Assembly: GCA_018712465.1 (NCBI GenBank)
Contig: DVGY01000098.1
Span: 1 to 20,513, forward strand
Direction: 5' to 3'
DNA from: Candidatus Egerieicola pullicola
GTDB lineage: Bacteria; Bacillota; Clostridia; Oscillospirales; Ruminococcaceae
DNA length: 20,513 nucleotides
The translations under genes and the position numbers were made by a program. Below, in pieces: positions 6,273-14,662 of this stretch (position 1 is its first letter; each line of letters opens with the position of its first letter). The notes beneath the pieces are model-generated. The model saw nothing but the letters and a program-made list of their open reading frames with translations. It did not search any database and was not told where the DNA came from.

Positions 6273-7922
6273 ATGAAACCGATCTTCGTGATTGGCCATA
6301 AAAATCCGGATACCGACTCCATCTGTTCGGCCATCTGCTATGCCAATTTAAAGCAAAAGATCACCGGCGACACCTACATCGCCTGCCGGGCCGGAGCCGT
6401 CAACAACGAAACCAAATATGTTTTGGATTCCTTCGGGGTGGAAGAGCCCCAGCTGGTGCAGTCTCTGGAACCCCGGGTAGCCGATGTGCAGTACCGGAAG
6501 GTAGAGGGCATCAACCGCCGGGTTTCCTTAAAACGGGCTTGGGAGCATATGCGGGACAATCAAATCCAAACCATCCCGGTGTTGACCAAATGGGGACAGC
6601 TCAAAGGCATCGTCACCTTGGGAGACGTAGCCCGGTTTTATATGGAGGACCAAGGCGCCAGCGCTTTGGCCGAGGCCAAAACCAGTTACCGCAACATTGT
6701 GGATACCCTGAAAGGGGAAATGATTGTAGGCGATCCCGACGCCTACTTCACCCAGGGCAAGGTGGTGGTTGCCGCCGCCAACCCGGATGTGATGGAGGAT
6801 TACATTGGCGAACACGACATGGTCATTTTGGGCAACCGTTACGAGGGCCAGCTCAGCGCCATTGAAATGAAGGCGGGCTGCATCGTAGTCTGCTTGGGAA
6901 GCCAGGTTTCCAAAAGCATTCAAAAACTGGCGGAAGAAGCGGGCTGCACCGTAATCTGCTCTCCCCTGGACACCTACACCTGCGCCAAACTCATCAACCA
7001 AGCGGTACCGGTGCGCCATGTCATGCGGACCGATGACATCATCTATTTCCGGGAAAGCCATTTGGTTTCGGATGTAAAGTCCACCGTGTCCAAACTGCGC
7101 ATTCGCTATTATCCTGTCCTCAATGAGGCAGGCCGCTATGTGGGAATGCTGTCCCAGCGCAACCTGTTGGACATTGAACGGCAGCGGGTAATCCTGGTGG
7201 ATCACAATGAGCAGGGCCAGGCGGTGGACGGCATCAAGGACACCGAAGTGATCGAAATCATCGACCATCACCGCATCGACCCGGTGGAAACCATGAACCC
7301 CATTTACTTCCGCAACCAACCTTTAGGATGCACCGCCACCATTGTCACCATGATGTACCACGAAAATGGAGTGGAAATCCCCCCCACCATCGCCGGGCTG
7401 CTCTGCTCCGCCATTCTCTCCGACACCTTGATGTTCCGCTCCCCCACCTGTACCCCGGTGGACGAAGCCATGGCCAGAAATTTGGCTAAAATTGCCGGCA
7501 TTGACATCGAAAAGCACGCCTCCGCCATGTTCAGTGCCGCTTCTCAATTAGAGGACAAAACCCCCGACGAGATTTTCCATCTGGATTGCAAGCGGTTCCA
7601 ATGCTCGGATAAATCCATTGCCGTCGCCCAGGTAACCGGTATGAGCAAAGAGGAGCTTCAACGGGTGAAGGAAGAAATGCTGCCCTATTTGCAGCAGACC
7701 CTGCCCAGCTCCGGCATGGATATGCTGTATTTGATGCTCACCAACATTTTGGAGCAATCCACCGAACTGCTTTTTGTGGGCAGCGGCGCCAAGGATACCG
7801 TGGCAACGGCATTCCCAACTCTGAATTGCCTGGAAAACAGCATCCTTCTGCCAGGCGTGGTCAGCCGCAAAAAGCAGCTCATCGGCCCGCTGATGTCTGC
7901 CATTGAAGCCAACGGGGAGTAA
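6273..7922 (+). CDS. ppaC: Manganese-dependent inorganic pyrophosphatase, family II, with CBS and DRTGG domains
   Basis: It hydrolyses pyrophosphate to phosphate in the cytosol, pulling biosynthetic reactions forward. The 549-residue protein has the DHH phosphoesterase fold split by a regulatory insert. GHKNPDTDS at 8-16 gives metal ligands His9, Asp13 and Asp15. CBS1 (about 70-128), a DRTGG domain (about 140-240) and CBS2 (about 245-303) follow. The catalytic part resumes with LVDHNE (Asp310) and DHH (331-333), and the DHHA2 domain ends with the substrate-binding SRKKQ (531-535). Length and order match the clostridial CBS-PPases, which adenine nucleotides regulate through the CBS pair and diadenosine polyphosphates affect in DRTGG forms. 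ATG at 6273 is preceded by AAAGGAGG with 9-nt spacing; the frame is open far upstream, but the promoter and leader occupy that region. It has its own promoter; no clear terminator was found before fbp. Confidence 0.96.
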   Translation: MKPIFVIGHKNPDTDSICSAICYANLKQKITGDTYIACRAGAVNNETKYVLDSFGVEEPQLVQSLEPRVADVQYRKVEGINRRVSLKRAWEHMRDNQIQTIPVLTKWGQLKGIVTLGDVARFYMEDQGASALAEAKTSYRNIVDTLKGEMIVGDPDAYFTQGKVVVAAANPDVMEDYIGEHDMVILGNRYEGQLSAIEMKAGCIVVCLGSQVSKSIQKLAEEAGCTVICSPLDTYTCAKLINQAVPVRHVMRTDDIIYFRESHLVSDVKSTVSKLRIRYYPVLNEAGRYVGMLSQRNLLDIERQRVILVDHNEQGQAVDGIKDTEVIEIIDHHRIDPVETMNPIYFRNQPLGCTATIVTMMYHENGVEIPPTIAGLLCSAILSDTLMFRSPTCTPVDEAMARNLAKIAGIDIEKHASAMFSAASQLEDKTPDEIFHLDCKRFQCSDKSIAVAQVTGMSKEELQRVKEEMLPYLQQTLPSSGMDMLYLMLTNILEQSTELLFVGSGAKDTVATAFPTLNCLENSILLPGVVSRKKQLIGPLMSAIEANGE

Positions 7923-8111
7923 AAGTCAAGAGGGAATGCAGTCACAGCCTAAGCCTCTGTAAGGTTGAAGGATCTCCCTCCCCACAGCCGGCATCGGAAC
8001 ATCAACGGCTCCCCCTTTCAAACTCTTTTGCTGGCAGCCAAAACCCGTATCTCAATGAAGTTGCATCCCGGCGGAACACCGTGCGCCGTTTCCGTTCTGG
8101 CCAGAAACCTA

Positions 8112-8141
8112 TTGCAAAATCAGAGTAAAATAGTGTATAAT
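8112..8141 (+). promoter_or_regulatory. Sigma-A promoter of fbp
   Basis: TTGCAA (8112-8117), an 18-nt spacer and a perfect TATAAT (8136-8141), 34 nt before the start codon. The rest of the 253-nt gap after ppaC (7923-8111) has a GAGGGA/TCCCTC pairing (7930-7935 with 7976-7981) without a T-run, and I see no gene in it. Confidence 0.8.
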
Positions 8142-8175
8142 AACAAGGAAAAAGAATCCAAAAGGGAGGACGGTT

Positions 8176-10128
8176 ATGGATTTAAAATATTTGGAATTGC
8201 TGGCTAAGGAATACCCCTCTGCCGAAGCAGTTTCCACCGAGATCATCAATCTCAGCGCCATTCGCAGTTTGCCAAAAGGCACCGAGTATTTTTTCAGCGA
8301 CCTGCATGGAGAATACGAAGCCTTTCTGCACCTGCTGAAAAGCGCTTCCGGTATGATCCTTTCCAAGATCGACCTGATCTTCGGTAAAACATTAAATACC
8401 AGCTCCCGGGAAGAACTGGCATCCTTGATTTACTATCCGGAGCAACGGATGAAGTTGCTGCGGGCGGACGGCCAATTAGACGATGAATGGCGCAAGCTCA
8501 CCATCTACCGCTTAATTCAGGTGTGTGAAGCTGTTTCTGCAAAATACACCCGTTCTCGGGTGAGGAAACGGATGCCTCAAGAGTTTTCCTATGTGCTGGA
8601 TGAGCTGCTCAACGTCACCGAGGACATCAACAAGGATTTTTACTACGAGGAAATCATCCGTTCCATCCTGAACACCGGCATTGCGGACAGCTTTATCACC
8701 GCTCTCTGCTATCTGATTCAGAGCCTTTCCATCGATCAACTCCACATCATCGGGGACATCTTCGACCGCGGTCCCCGGGCCGACATTATCATGGATGAAT
8801 TAATCCGATTCAAAAATGTGGACATCCAATGGGGCAACCACGATATTTCTTGGATGGGCGCCGCTTCCGGCAACCGGGCGTTGATGGCCAATGTAGTGCG
8901 GATTGCCACCAGCTACAACAGCTTTGACCAGTTGGAGGACGGTTACGGCATCAACCTGCGGGCCCTGTCGGAATTTGCCGGCCGGGTGTACCACGACGAT
9001 CCCTGCACCTACTTTGCTCCCCACACCCTGGACCGGAACAAGTACGACCCGGTTGGATTGAATTTGGCGGCCAAGATGCATAAAGCCATCGCCGTCATCC
9101 AGTTTAAACTGGAAGGTCAATTGCTGGCCCGCCACCCGGAATACAACCTGACCCGGCATGTTGGATTGAACAATGTGAATTTCCAGGACATGACTGTCAA
9201 TATTGAAGGAAAGAGCTACCCCATGCGGGATACCTACCTCCCCACCATTGACCCCAAAGATCCCTGTATGCTGACCAAGGAGGAAGGGGCGCTGATGGAT
9301 GTACTGGCCGCCTCCTTCGAGCACAGTGAGAAGCTGCAAAAGCACATTAAGTTCCTTTATTCTCACGGCTCCATGTACCGCACCTACAACAACAATCTGA
9401 TGTACCACGGCTGCATCCCCATGGACGAAAAGGGCAATTTCCGCAGCTATACCTTCACGGAAGGCAGCTATTCCGGCAAAGCGATGCTGGACTACATCAA
9501 CAAGATTGCATCCCGGGCCTATTACGGCGGCTGTTCTAAGGAAAAGCAGCAATGCGCCATTGACTTTATGTGGTATCTCTGGTGCGGCCAAGACTCTCCC
9601 TTGTACGGCAAAGATAAAATGACTGCCTTTGAGCACTACTTCATTGAAGACAAGTCCACCTACAAGGAAACCTACGATCCCTACTACCGGTTAAACAACC
9701 AGGTAGAAATCTGCGACAAGATCTTGAGAGAATTTGGGTTGGATCCCACCCACGGCCACATTATCAACGGCCACGTCCCGGTGAAAAAGATTGACGGCGA
9801 CAGCCCCATCAAGGCAGGAGGCAAACTGTTCGTCATTGACGGCGGCATCTCCAAGGCCTACCAATCCCGCACCGGCATTGCAGGATATACTTTGATCTAC
9901 GATTCCCACAGTCTGCGGCTGGCGGAACACCGCCCCTTCCACCGCAACGAACGGGAAAACACACCGGATGTCCAGGTAGTGGAAAGGATGCCCCAACGGG
10001 TGAACATTGCCGACACCGACAACGGCAAAGCCATTGCGGAAGAGATTGAAGATCTCCGGGAATTGCTGAAAGCCTATCGGGAAGGCGTCATCCAAGAAGG
10101 GATCGGCCGTCCTTACCGGTATCGCTGA
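8176..10128 (+). CDS. fbp: Fructose-1,6-bisphosphatase, class III (Firmicutes type)
   Basis: It removes the 1-phosphate of fructose-1,6-bisphosphate in gluconeogenesis; the enzyme is cytosolic. The 650-residue length is normal for class III, which is unrelated in fold to the common FBPase I and belongs to the metallophosphoesterases. Motifs in order: SDLHGE (41-46), GDIFDRGP (193-200), GNHD (220-223) with ISWMGAASGN, and NGHVPVK near the C-terminus (His533), followed by DGGISKAYQSRTGIAGYTL. These carry the dimetal site residues, with manganese usual in the family. The start ATG at 8176 has AAAGGGAGG just upstream and a sigma-A promoter at 8112-8141. The gene is transcribed alone and ends at a strong terminator. 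By family knowledge the B. subtilis enzyme is stimulated by phosphoenolpyruvate; nothing here tests that. Confidence 0.98.
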   Translation: MDLKYLELLAKEYPSAEAVSTEIINLSAIRSLPKGTEYFFSDLHGEYEAFLHLLKSASGMILSKIDLIFGKTLNTSSREELASLIYYPEQRMKLLRADGQLDDEWRKLTIYRLIQVCEAVSAKYTRSRVRKRMPQEFSYVLDELLNVTEDINKDFYYEEIIRSILNTGIADSFITALCYLIQSLSIDQLHIIGDIFDRGPRADIIMDELIRFKNVDIQWGNHDISWMGAASGNRALMANVVRIATSYNSFDQLEDGYGINLRALSEFAGRVYHDDPCTYFAPHTLDRNKYDPVGLNLAAKMHKAIAVIQFKLEGQLLARHPEYNLTRHVGLNNVNFQDMTVNIEGKSYPMRDTYLPTIDPKDPCMLTKEEGALMDVLAASFEHSEKLQKHIKFLYSHGSMYRTYNNNLMYHGCIPMDEKGNFRSYTFTEGSYSGKAMLDYINKIASRAYYGGCSKEKQQCAIDFMWYLWCGQDSPLYGKDKMTAFEHYFIEDKSTYKETYDPYYRLNNQVEICDKILREFGLDPTHGHIINGHVPVKKIDGDSPIKAGGKLFVIDGGISKAYQSRTGIAGYTLIYDSHSLRLAEHRPFHRNERENTPDVQVVERMPQRVNIADTDNGKAIAEEIEDLRELLKAYREGVIQEGIGRPYRYR

Positions 10129-10150
10129 TAAAATAAACAGACAAAAGCAG

Positions 10151-10182
10151 AAGGAACCGTTGTAAAAAGCGGTTCCTTTTTT
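10151..10182 (+). terminator. Intrinsic terminator of fbp
   Basis: AAGGAACCG (10151-10159) and CGGTTCCTT (10170-10178) form a 9-bp stem with a 10-nt loop, running into T6 (10177-10182). It lies between the convergent fbp and cadA stops. On the - strand the same stem is followed by a poorer T-tract, so it may serve cadA less efficiently. A palindrome CTTGTAATTACAAG (10195-10208) spans the cadA stop. Confidence 0.9.
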
Positions 10183-10201
10183 GCAGTATTTTTTCTTGTA
10201 A

Positions 10202-12613
10202 TTACAAGGCTTGTTTCGGCACGGGAGAGGAAACGGTTTGAGACTTGGCTTTCACTTCCTTCAGCTTTAAGGTGCGCACCGCATTGAGGATAGCCAACAG
10301 GCACACCCCTACATCAGCAAACACAGCCAGCCACATATTCACCATGCCAAACACGCTGAACAGCAGCACTACCACTTTAACAGCCAAAGCAAAGACAATG
10401 TTTTCCTTCACAATGGTCATGGTGCGCCGGGCATGGGCAATGGCATTGGCCACCTGAGAAGGTTCATCGGTCATAATCACCACATCAGCAGCCTCCATAG
10501 CAGCGCCGCTGCCCACGCCGCCCATGGCAATGCCTACATCGGCTCGAGCCAGCACCGGGGCGTCATTGATGCCGTCCCCGACAAAGGCCACCGTTCCTTT
10601 TTCCTGTTCCATCAACGCTTCCAGGTGGGCCAGCTTATCCTGGGGAAGCAGCTGGCAATATGCCTGATCCATTCCCAGCTCAGCGGCCACCCGTTTTCCT
10701 ACCTGTTCCCGGTCCCCGGTGAGCATTACCGTTTGTCCAATGCCCAGTGCATGGAACTGGCGGATGGCTTCGGCAGCATCGGGTTTGATCTGGTCTTCCA
10801 GCACCACCGCTCCCAAATACTTCCCGTCTACTGCCACCAACACAGCGGTTTCCTGAGGAAGCTGTTCCGGCAACGTAACCCGATGCTCCTCCAGCAATTT
10901 CAGGTTGCCGCAAAGAACCTGTTCCCCGGTGGACAAGGTTACTTCTACTCCTCGTCCAGGATGTTCCTGCACCTGTTGTGCAGGAAGAATGGCGCCTTCA
11001 TAAGCAGCAGCCACCGACTGTGCCATAGGGTGGTTGGAACAGGCTTCCGCCGCCGCTCCATAAGCCAGTAGAGTGTCTTCTTTCACTCCAGGCTGAGGCA
11101 GTAGTTTGCTCACCGAAAAGCTTCCCTTGGTGAGGGTGCCGGTTTTGTCCAACACCACCGTATCCACCTTGGCCAAAGCTTCCAGATAGTTGCTTCCCTT
11201 CACCAAAATACCCTTTCGGGAAGCGCCGCCAATCCCGCCAAAGAAACTCAGCGGCACCGAAATTACCAAAGCGCAGGGGCAGCTGACCACCAAGAATACC
11301 AAGGCCCGGTACACCCAATCCTGCCACTGCGCAGGAAACAGCAAGGAGGGGATCAACCCCAGCAGTACCGCCAGAATCACCACAACGGGGGTATAATACT
11401 TGGCAAACCGGCTGATGAATTCCTGGCTTTTAGCTTTCCGGCTGGAAGCGTGCTCCACCATTTCCAAGATCTTGCTGACAGTGGAGTCGGCGTAAACACT
11501 CTCCACCTTCAAGATCAGCTGTCCGTCTCCATTGATGCTGCCGCTGAGCACCCGGCTGCCGGGCTCTACCTCCACCGGCATGGATTCTCCGGTGAGCGCT
11601 TTGGTGTCTAGCTGAGAAATGCCGCTTTCCACCACTCCGTCCAGAGGGACTTTATCCCCGGGACGGATGCGAATCCGCTGTCCGACCTGAACCTGGGAGG
11701 GGGATACGGTAACCACTCCGGTATCGGTGATAAGCTGAGCGGATTCCGGACGAATGTCCATCAAATCGGCAATGGATTTTCGGGATTTCTCCACTGCCAG
11801 GTTCTGGCAGAACTCTCCGATTTGATAGAGCACCATCACCAGCACCCCTTCCATGTGCTCCCCAATGGCAAAGGCGCCGATGGAGGCGATGGACATCAGC
11901 AAATTCTCATCGAAGATCTGGCCGTGGCGGATATTTTTCACGCTCTGCCACAAAATATCATAGCCGCTGAGCAGATAGGCTGCCGCCATGACCACCAGGC
12001 TGATCCAGCCCGGCACCTGGGTCCAGACATTTTCCAACAGGATGCCAATGACAGCCAGCACCACCGATCCTCCAATCCGAAGGAAAAAGGGCTTTTTAGA
12101 GCTTTTTCCCGTTTCCTTAGAAGAGATTGTGCAACTGCCGGAACCGTCCTTGGAAGCCGGCTCCAAAATGGTCATCTCCGGTTCCACCTGTTTCGCGCAC
12201 TGCCGGACAGCCTTCAACGCTTCATGGAGTTCATATCCCGCTGCCGGAGTAAGATAGAGTTTCGCTGCGGCAAAATCCAGGGAGACCTCTTGGACCTCCT
12301 GTAATTTTCCCATAGCCTGCTCCACCTTTGCAGCACAGTTGGCGCAGTCCAGCCCTTCCACCGGGCAGCAAACCGGCTGGGAAGCATTTTGAGCAAGAAT
12401 CGCCATCTCCGGTTCGACTTTTTCTGCACAACGTTTGGCGGCTTCCAACGCCTGGGCTTGGGTATATCCCTCCGCAGGGGTCAAATACAGCTTAGAAGCG
12501 GCAAAATCCAGATTGACCTCTCCCGTTTCCTGCAGCTTGGCAATGGCCTGCTCCACCTTTGCGGCACAGTTCGGGCAGTCCAATCCTTGAATAACATAGC
12601 AACTGGCATCCAT
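10202..12613 (-). CDS. cadA: Cadmium/zinc/lead-exporting P1B-type ATPase with two HMA domains
   Basis: An 803-residue membrane pump that exports toxic divalent metals. Two N-terminal metal-binding domains (10-73 and 87-150) each carry GLDCxNCAAKVE, the Zn/Cd/Pb form rather than the GMTCxxC of copper pumps. Then come membrane helices, TGES (341-344), the metal-path motif SCPCALV (Cys445-Pro446-Cys447), the phosphorylated Asp489 in DKTGT, the SNHPMA site (His528-Pro529), GDGIND (679-684), and the C-terminal helices with Lys746 and Asp767. CPC with that Lys and Asp is the signature of the P1B-2 group, and the stretch ISVPLSFFGGIGGASRKGIL is CadA-like. The cadC start and promoter lie upstream; the genes are 12 nt apart and the cadA ribosome site GGAGGG overlaps the cadC stop, suggesting translational coupling. 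A copper specificity is unlikely. Confidence 0.95.
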   Translation of the reverse strand: MDASCYVIQGLDCPNCAAKVEQAIAKLQETGEVNLDFAASKLYLTPAEGYTQAQALEAAKRCAEKVEPEMAILAQNASQPVCCPVEGLDCANCAAKVEQAMGKLQEVQEVSLDFAAAKLYLTPAAGYELHEALKAVRQCAKQVEPEMTILEPASKDGSGSCTISSKETGKSSKKPFFLRIGGSVVLAVIGILLENVWTQVPGWISLVVMAAAYLLSGYDILWQSVKNIRHGQIFDENLLMSIASIGAFAIGEHMEGVLVMVLYQIGEFCQNLAVEKSRKSIADLMDIRPESAQLITDTGVVTVSPSQVQVGQRIRIRPGDKVPLDGVVESGISQLDTKALTGESMPVEVEPGSRVLSGSINGDGQLILKVESVYADSTVSKILEMVEHASSRKAKSQEFISRFAKYYTPVVVILAVLLGLIPSLLFPAQWQDWVYRALVFLVVSCPCALVISVPLSFFGGIGGASRKGILVKGSNYLEALAKVDTVVLDKTGTLTKGSFSVSKLLPQPGVKEDTLLAYGAAAEACSNHPMAQSVAAAYEGAILPAQQVQEHPGRGVEVTLSTGEQVLCGNLKLLEEHRVTLPEQLPQETAVLVAVDGKYLGAVVLEDQIKPDAAEAIRQFHALGIGQTVMLTGDREQVGKRVAAELGMDQAYCQLLPQDKLAHLEALMEQEKGTVAFVGDGINDAPVLARADVGIAMGGVGSGAAMEAADVVIMTDEPSQVANAIAHARRTMTIVKENIVFALAVKVVVLLFSVFGMVNMWLAVFADVGVCLLAILNAVRTLKLKEVKAKSQTVSSPVPKQAL
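12164..12355 (-). repeat. Second copy of the duplicated HMA domain in cadA
   Basis: Encodes residues 87-150. It aligns without gaps to residues 10-73 with 45 of 64 residues identical by hand count, including GLDCxNCAAKVEQA, LDFAA and KLYLTPA. Confidence 0.85.
12395..12586 (-). repeat. First copy of the duplicated HMA domain in cadA
   Basis: Encodes residues 10-73. The copy-to-copy distance is 231 bp, and the intervening linker (74-86) holds an extra Cys-Cys pair. Confidence 0.85.
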
Positions 12614-12625
12614 CCTTCTACCCTC

Positions 12626-12997
12626 CTATTCCTGTACGTGCTCCAATCCTTGATTGAAAATGGTGACGATATGATCGTCCGCCAAAGAGTAGTACACCGT
12701 TTTCCCGTCCCGGCGGTACTTTACCAAGCCCGCCTGCTTCAACACCCGCAGTTGATGGGAAATGGCGGATTGGGTCATTCCCAACAGGTCTGCAATGTCA
12801 CAGACGCACATTTCACTTTCAAACAACACATATAGAATCTTAATCCGGGTGCTGTCTCCAAACACCTTAAACAATTCAGCCACATCGTACAGCACTTCGT
12901 CCTGGGGAATCCGAGGCTTCACCGCATCCACAATCTGCCGGTGGACGCAAAGCTGATCGCACTGCTGGCATTGCTCCGGTTCACTGCATGGTTTCAT
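12626..12997 (-). CDS. cadC: CadC-type metal-sensing repressor (ArsR/SmtB family)
   Basis: A 123-residue winged-helix repressor that leaves its operator when it binds Cd, Pb or Zn. Residues about 36-105 are the fold, with SEMCVCDIADLLG (61-73), the recognition helix SAISHQLRVLKQAG (77-90) and the beta-wing YRRDGKTVYYSL (94-105). Both metal sites of staphylococcal CadC are present at a constant shift of six: Cys13, Cys17, Cys64 and Cys66 for C7, C11, C58 and C60, and Asp107, His109, His120 and Glu123 for D101, H103, H114 and E117. Extra cysteines stand at 4 and 10. I chose ATG at 12997, with AAAGGAAG 7 nt upstream, over the in-frame ATG at 13024 that lies inside the operator. It heads the operon with cadA and represses both. 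Confidence 0.96.
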   Translation of the reverse strand: MKPCSEPEQCQQCDQLCVHRQIVDAVKPRIPQDEVLYDVAELFKVFGDSTRIKILYVLFESEMCVCDIADLLGMTQSAISHQLRVLKQAGLVKYRRDGKTVYYSLADDHIVTIFNQGLEHVQE

Positions 12998-13021
12998 CCA
13001 ACCGCTTCCTTTCCGTATTAT

Positions 13022-13043
13022 CATATGAGCACTTGTTCATATG
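13022..13043. promoter_or_regulatory. CadC operator (ArsR-family inverted repeat)
   Basis: CATATGAGCA (13022-13031), 2 nt, TGTTCATATG (13034-13043). The arms are complementary at 9 of 10 positions, and the site resembles the ATATGAnCA-TGTTCATAT operators of ArsR/SmtB repressors. It lies 10 nt downstream of the cadC -10 box, over the likely transcription start, so binding should block initiation. Confidence 0.88.
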
Positions 13044-13053
13044 TTCCAACTAG

Positions 13054-13082
13054 AATATAGCACTTTGCAGGGGAGTTGTCAA
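13054..13082 (-). promoter_or_regulatory. Sigma-A promoter of cadC-cadA
   Basis: On the - strand TTGACA (13082-13077), a 17-nt spacer and TATATT (13059-13054). The strong -35 and ideal spacing fit a promoter that is silent only through repression. Confidence 0.9.
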
Positions 13083-13162
13083 TAGCCAACTTCGATTTTT
13101 TCAAAAAAAGCATGAAATCCCCCAAAACTGCTTATATATGAGAGCAGCGGGGAGGGATGAGG

Positions 13163-14647
13163 ATGAAGCGGCAGTCCATGATCAGCGGAGCCATGGTGCT
13201 GGCGGTGGGTATGCTTCTGGTCAAGCTGCTGGGGCTGCTATGCAAAATTCCCTTGTCCCGCATTTTGGGCACCGCCGGGATGGGATATTTTTCCGCTTCC
13301 TATACCCTGTTTACTGCCGTTTACGGCCTTACTGTCACCGGTCTCACCGGGGCAGCCAGCCAATGCACTGCGTCTCTGATGGCTCAAGGCCGGTACGGCG
13401 ACTGCAAAAAACTGTTGACCGGTTCGGTGAAATGGTACACCTTGACTGGGCTGGCGGGATGCCTGCTGCTGTTGGGGTTGGCCCCGGTGCTCTGCGCCTT
13501 GATTCACAGTCCCAAAAGCCAGCCCGGCCTATGGATGATCGCCCCAGCCGTGCTATTTTCCTGTTTAGCAGCGGCGCTGCGGGGGCACTTTGAAGGTACC
13601 CGCAACATGACCCCTACCTCCCTGTCCCAGGTGGCGGAAGCGGGAGTGAAGCTGATCTGTTCGGTAGGGCTGTCCATGGGGGTGCTGTGGTGGGGAGAGC
13701 GGGAATTTCAGCGCACCGGTCAGGTGTTAGGACAATCCGCTTCCAACTGGGAGGAAGCCCAAGCTATTCTTCTTCCCTGGGCCAGCGCCGCCGCTTTGCT
13801 GGGGATCACCTTAAGCACCCTGGCCGGAACCATCGTATTGGCGCTGCTGCTGAAACATCAGCCTCCGTTCACCTCTTTTTTGGCCAAGCAAGCGCCTCCC
13901 ACCCTGAAACAAAGCCAGCAAATCCGTCAGCTTTGGAAATTGGCGCTGCCCATTACCTTCAGCAGCGTCATCACCAGCGTCACCTCTCTCATTGATCTGT
14001 TCACCATCCCATCCGGGGTCCGGCAGGCCGCGGCGGCAGCGCCTCAGCTCTACTTTTCCCTAAGCCAAACCCTGGAACCGGGGCAGCAGCTTTCGGAATT
14101 GCTTTACGGCGCCTACACCATGGCTTTGGCGGTGTTTCATCTGGTGCCTTCCTTTACCGGTTTACTGGGCAAAACTGCCCTGCCTGCCATTACCGAAAGC
14201 CGAATGGGACAACGCCCCCAATCCATCGGCCGGCAGTTGAAGCTGGTGGTTGGAGGATCCGCGCTCATTTGTGTCCCAGCGGGACTGGCCATGGGATTGG
14301 TCTCCCCTTTGATTACCCACATCCTCTACGGCGCCCAGAACGGCTGGCAGGTCATCGCCCAAACCATGGCGCTGCTGGCTCCGGGGGCGGTATGCTGCGG
14401 GTTGGCAGTGCCACTGTACAGCGTACTGCAAGGATTGGGCCGGGCAGATCTGCCGGTATGGTTTCTGCTTATCGGCAGCGGGGTCAAGATGGCGGGAAAT
14501 CTGATGCTGATTCCCCTGCCCCAACTGGGGCTTTCCGGCGCCGCCATTGCCACCGATCTCTGCTACGCTTTGGTGTTGGGATGCTGTTTCTGGGCTGTGT
14601 GGCGGGAAAAGTGGAAGTTGGAAGCAAAGAAATCCCCTACCCAATAA
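13163..14647 (+). CDS. SpoVB-like flippase of the MOP/MATE superfamily
   Basis: A 494-residue multi-pass membrane protein, within the range of SpoVB/YtgP proteins, which move lipid-linked sugars across the membrane for peptidoglycan or spore cortex synthesis. The N-terminus (SMISGAMVLAVGMLLVKLLGLLCKIPLSRILGTAGMGYF) has the Lys/Pro-rich KIPLSRILG pattern of the family, and FEGTRNMTPTSLSQVAEA (about 145-162) matches the conserved loop of SpoVB-type proteins. The second half has LPITFSSVITSVTSLIDLF and ends with GLSGAAIATDLCY and a basic tail. I count about 14 hydrophobic segments. Start: ATG at 13163 has GGGGAGGG about 6 nt upstream; the in-frame ATG at 13157 abuts that site and is less likely. 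No convincing promoter was found. Sporulation-specific function is not shown, since clostridia often carry several paralogues. Confidence 0.85.
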   Translation: MKRQSMISGAMVLAVGMLLVKLLGLLCKIPLSRILGTAGMGYFSASYTLFTAVYGLTVTGLTGAASQCTASLMAQGRYGDCKKLLTGSVKWYTLTGLAGCLLLLGLAPVLCALIHSPKSQPGLWMIAPAVLFSCLAAALRGHFEGTRNMTPTSLSQVAEAGVKLICSVGLSMGVLWWGEREFQRTGQVLGQSASNWEEAQAILLPWASAAALLGITLSTLAGTIVLALLLKHQPPFTSFLAKQAPPTLKQSQQIRQLWKLALPITFSSVITSVTSLIDLFTIPSGVRQAAAAAPQLYFSLSQTLEPGQQLSELLYGAYTMALAVFHLVPSFTGLLGKTALPAITESRMGQRPQSIGRQLKLVVGGSALICVPAGLAMGLVSPLITHILYGAQNGWQVIAQTMALLAPGAVCCGLAVPLYSVLQGLGRADLPVWFLLIGSGVKMAGNLMLIPLPQLGLSGAAIATDLCYALVLGCCFWAVWREKWKLEAKKSPTQ

Positions 14648-14658
14648 AGGATGGGGGA
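14632..14658. terminator. Possible weak shared terminator at the flippase/exported-protein junction
   Basis: TCCCC (14633-14637) can pair with GGGGA (14654-14658), enclosing a possible CC/GG extension. T-rich sequence follows on both strands. The stem overlaps the flippase stop codon. Only 15 nt separate the two convergent stops, so no ordinary terminator fits between them. Confidence 0.25.
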
Positions 14659-14662
14659 AATT

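Noticed and set aside
7965..8207. An 80-codon open frame between ppaC and fbp
   Set aside because: It runs across the fbp promoter, ribosome site and start codon, has no ribosome site of its own, and has no family pattern.
8800..9636. A 278-codon open frame on the - strand within fbp
   Set aside because: Opposite a well-defined class III FBPase; the translation is His/Val/Gly-rich with no family pattern.
10202..12613. Copper pump (CopA) as identity of the heavy-metal ATPase
   Set aside because: GLDCxNC metal sites, the C-terminal Lys746/Asp767 pair and the adjacent CadC repressor indicate Zn/Cd/Pb.
13111..13140. Sigma-G-like promoter before the SpoVB-like gene (GCATG with TATATA-like -10)
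   Set aside because: Only the -35 half fits; the -10 matches about half of the consensus, so it was not listed as a feature.
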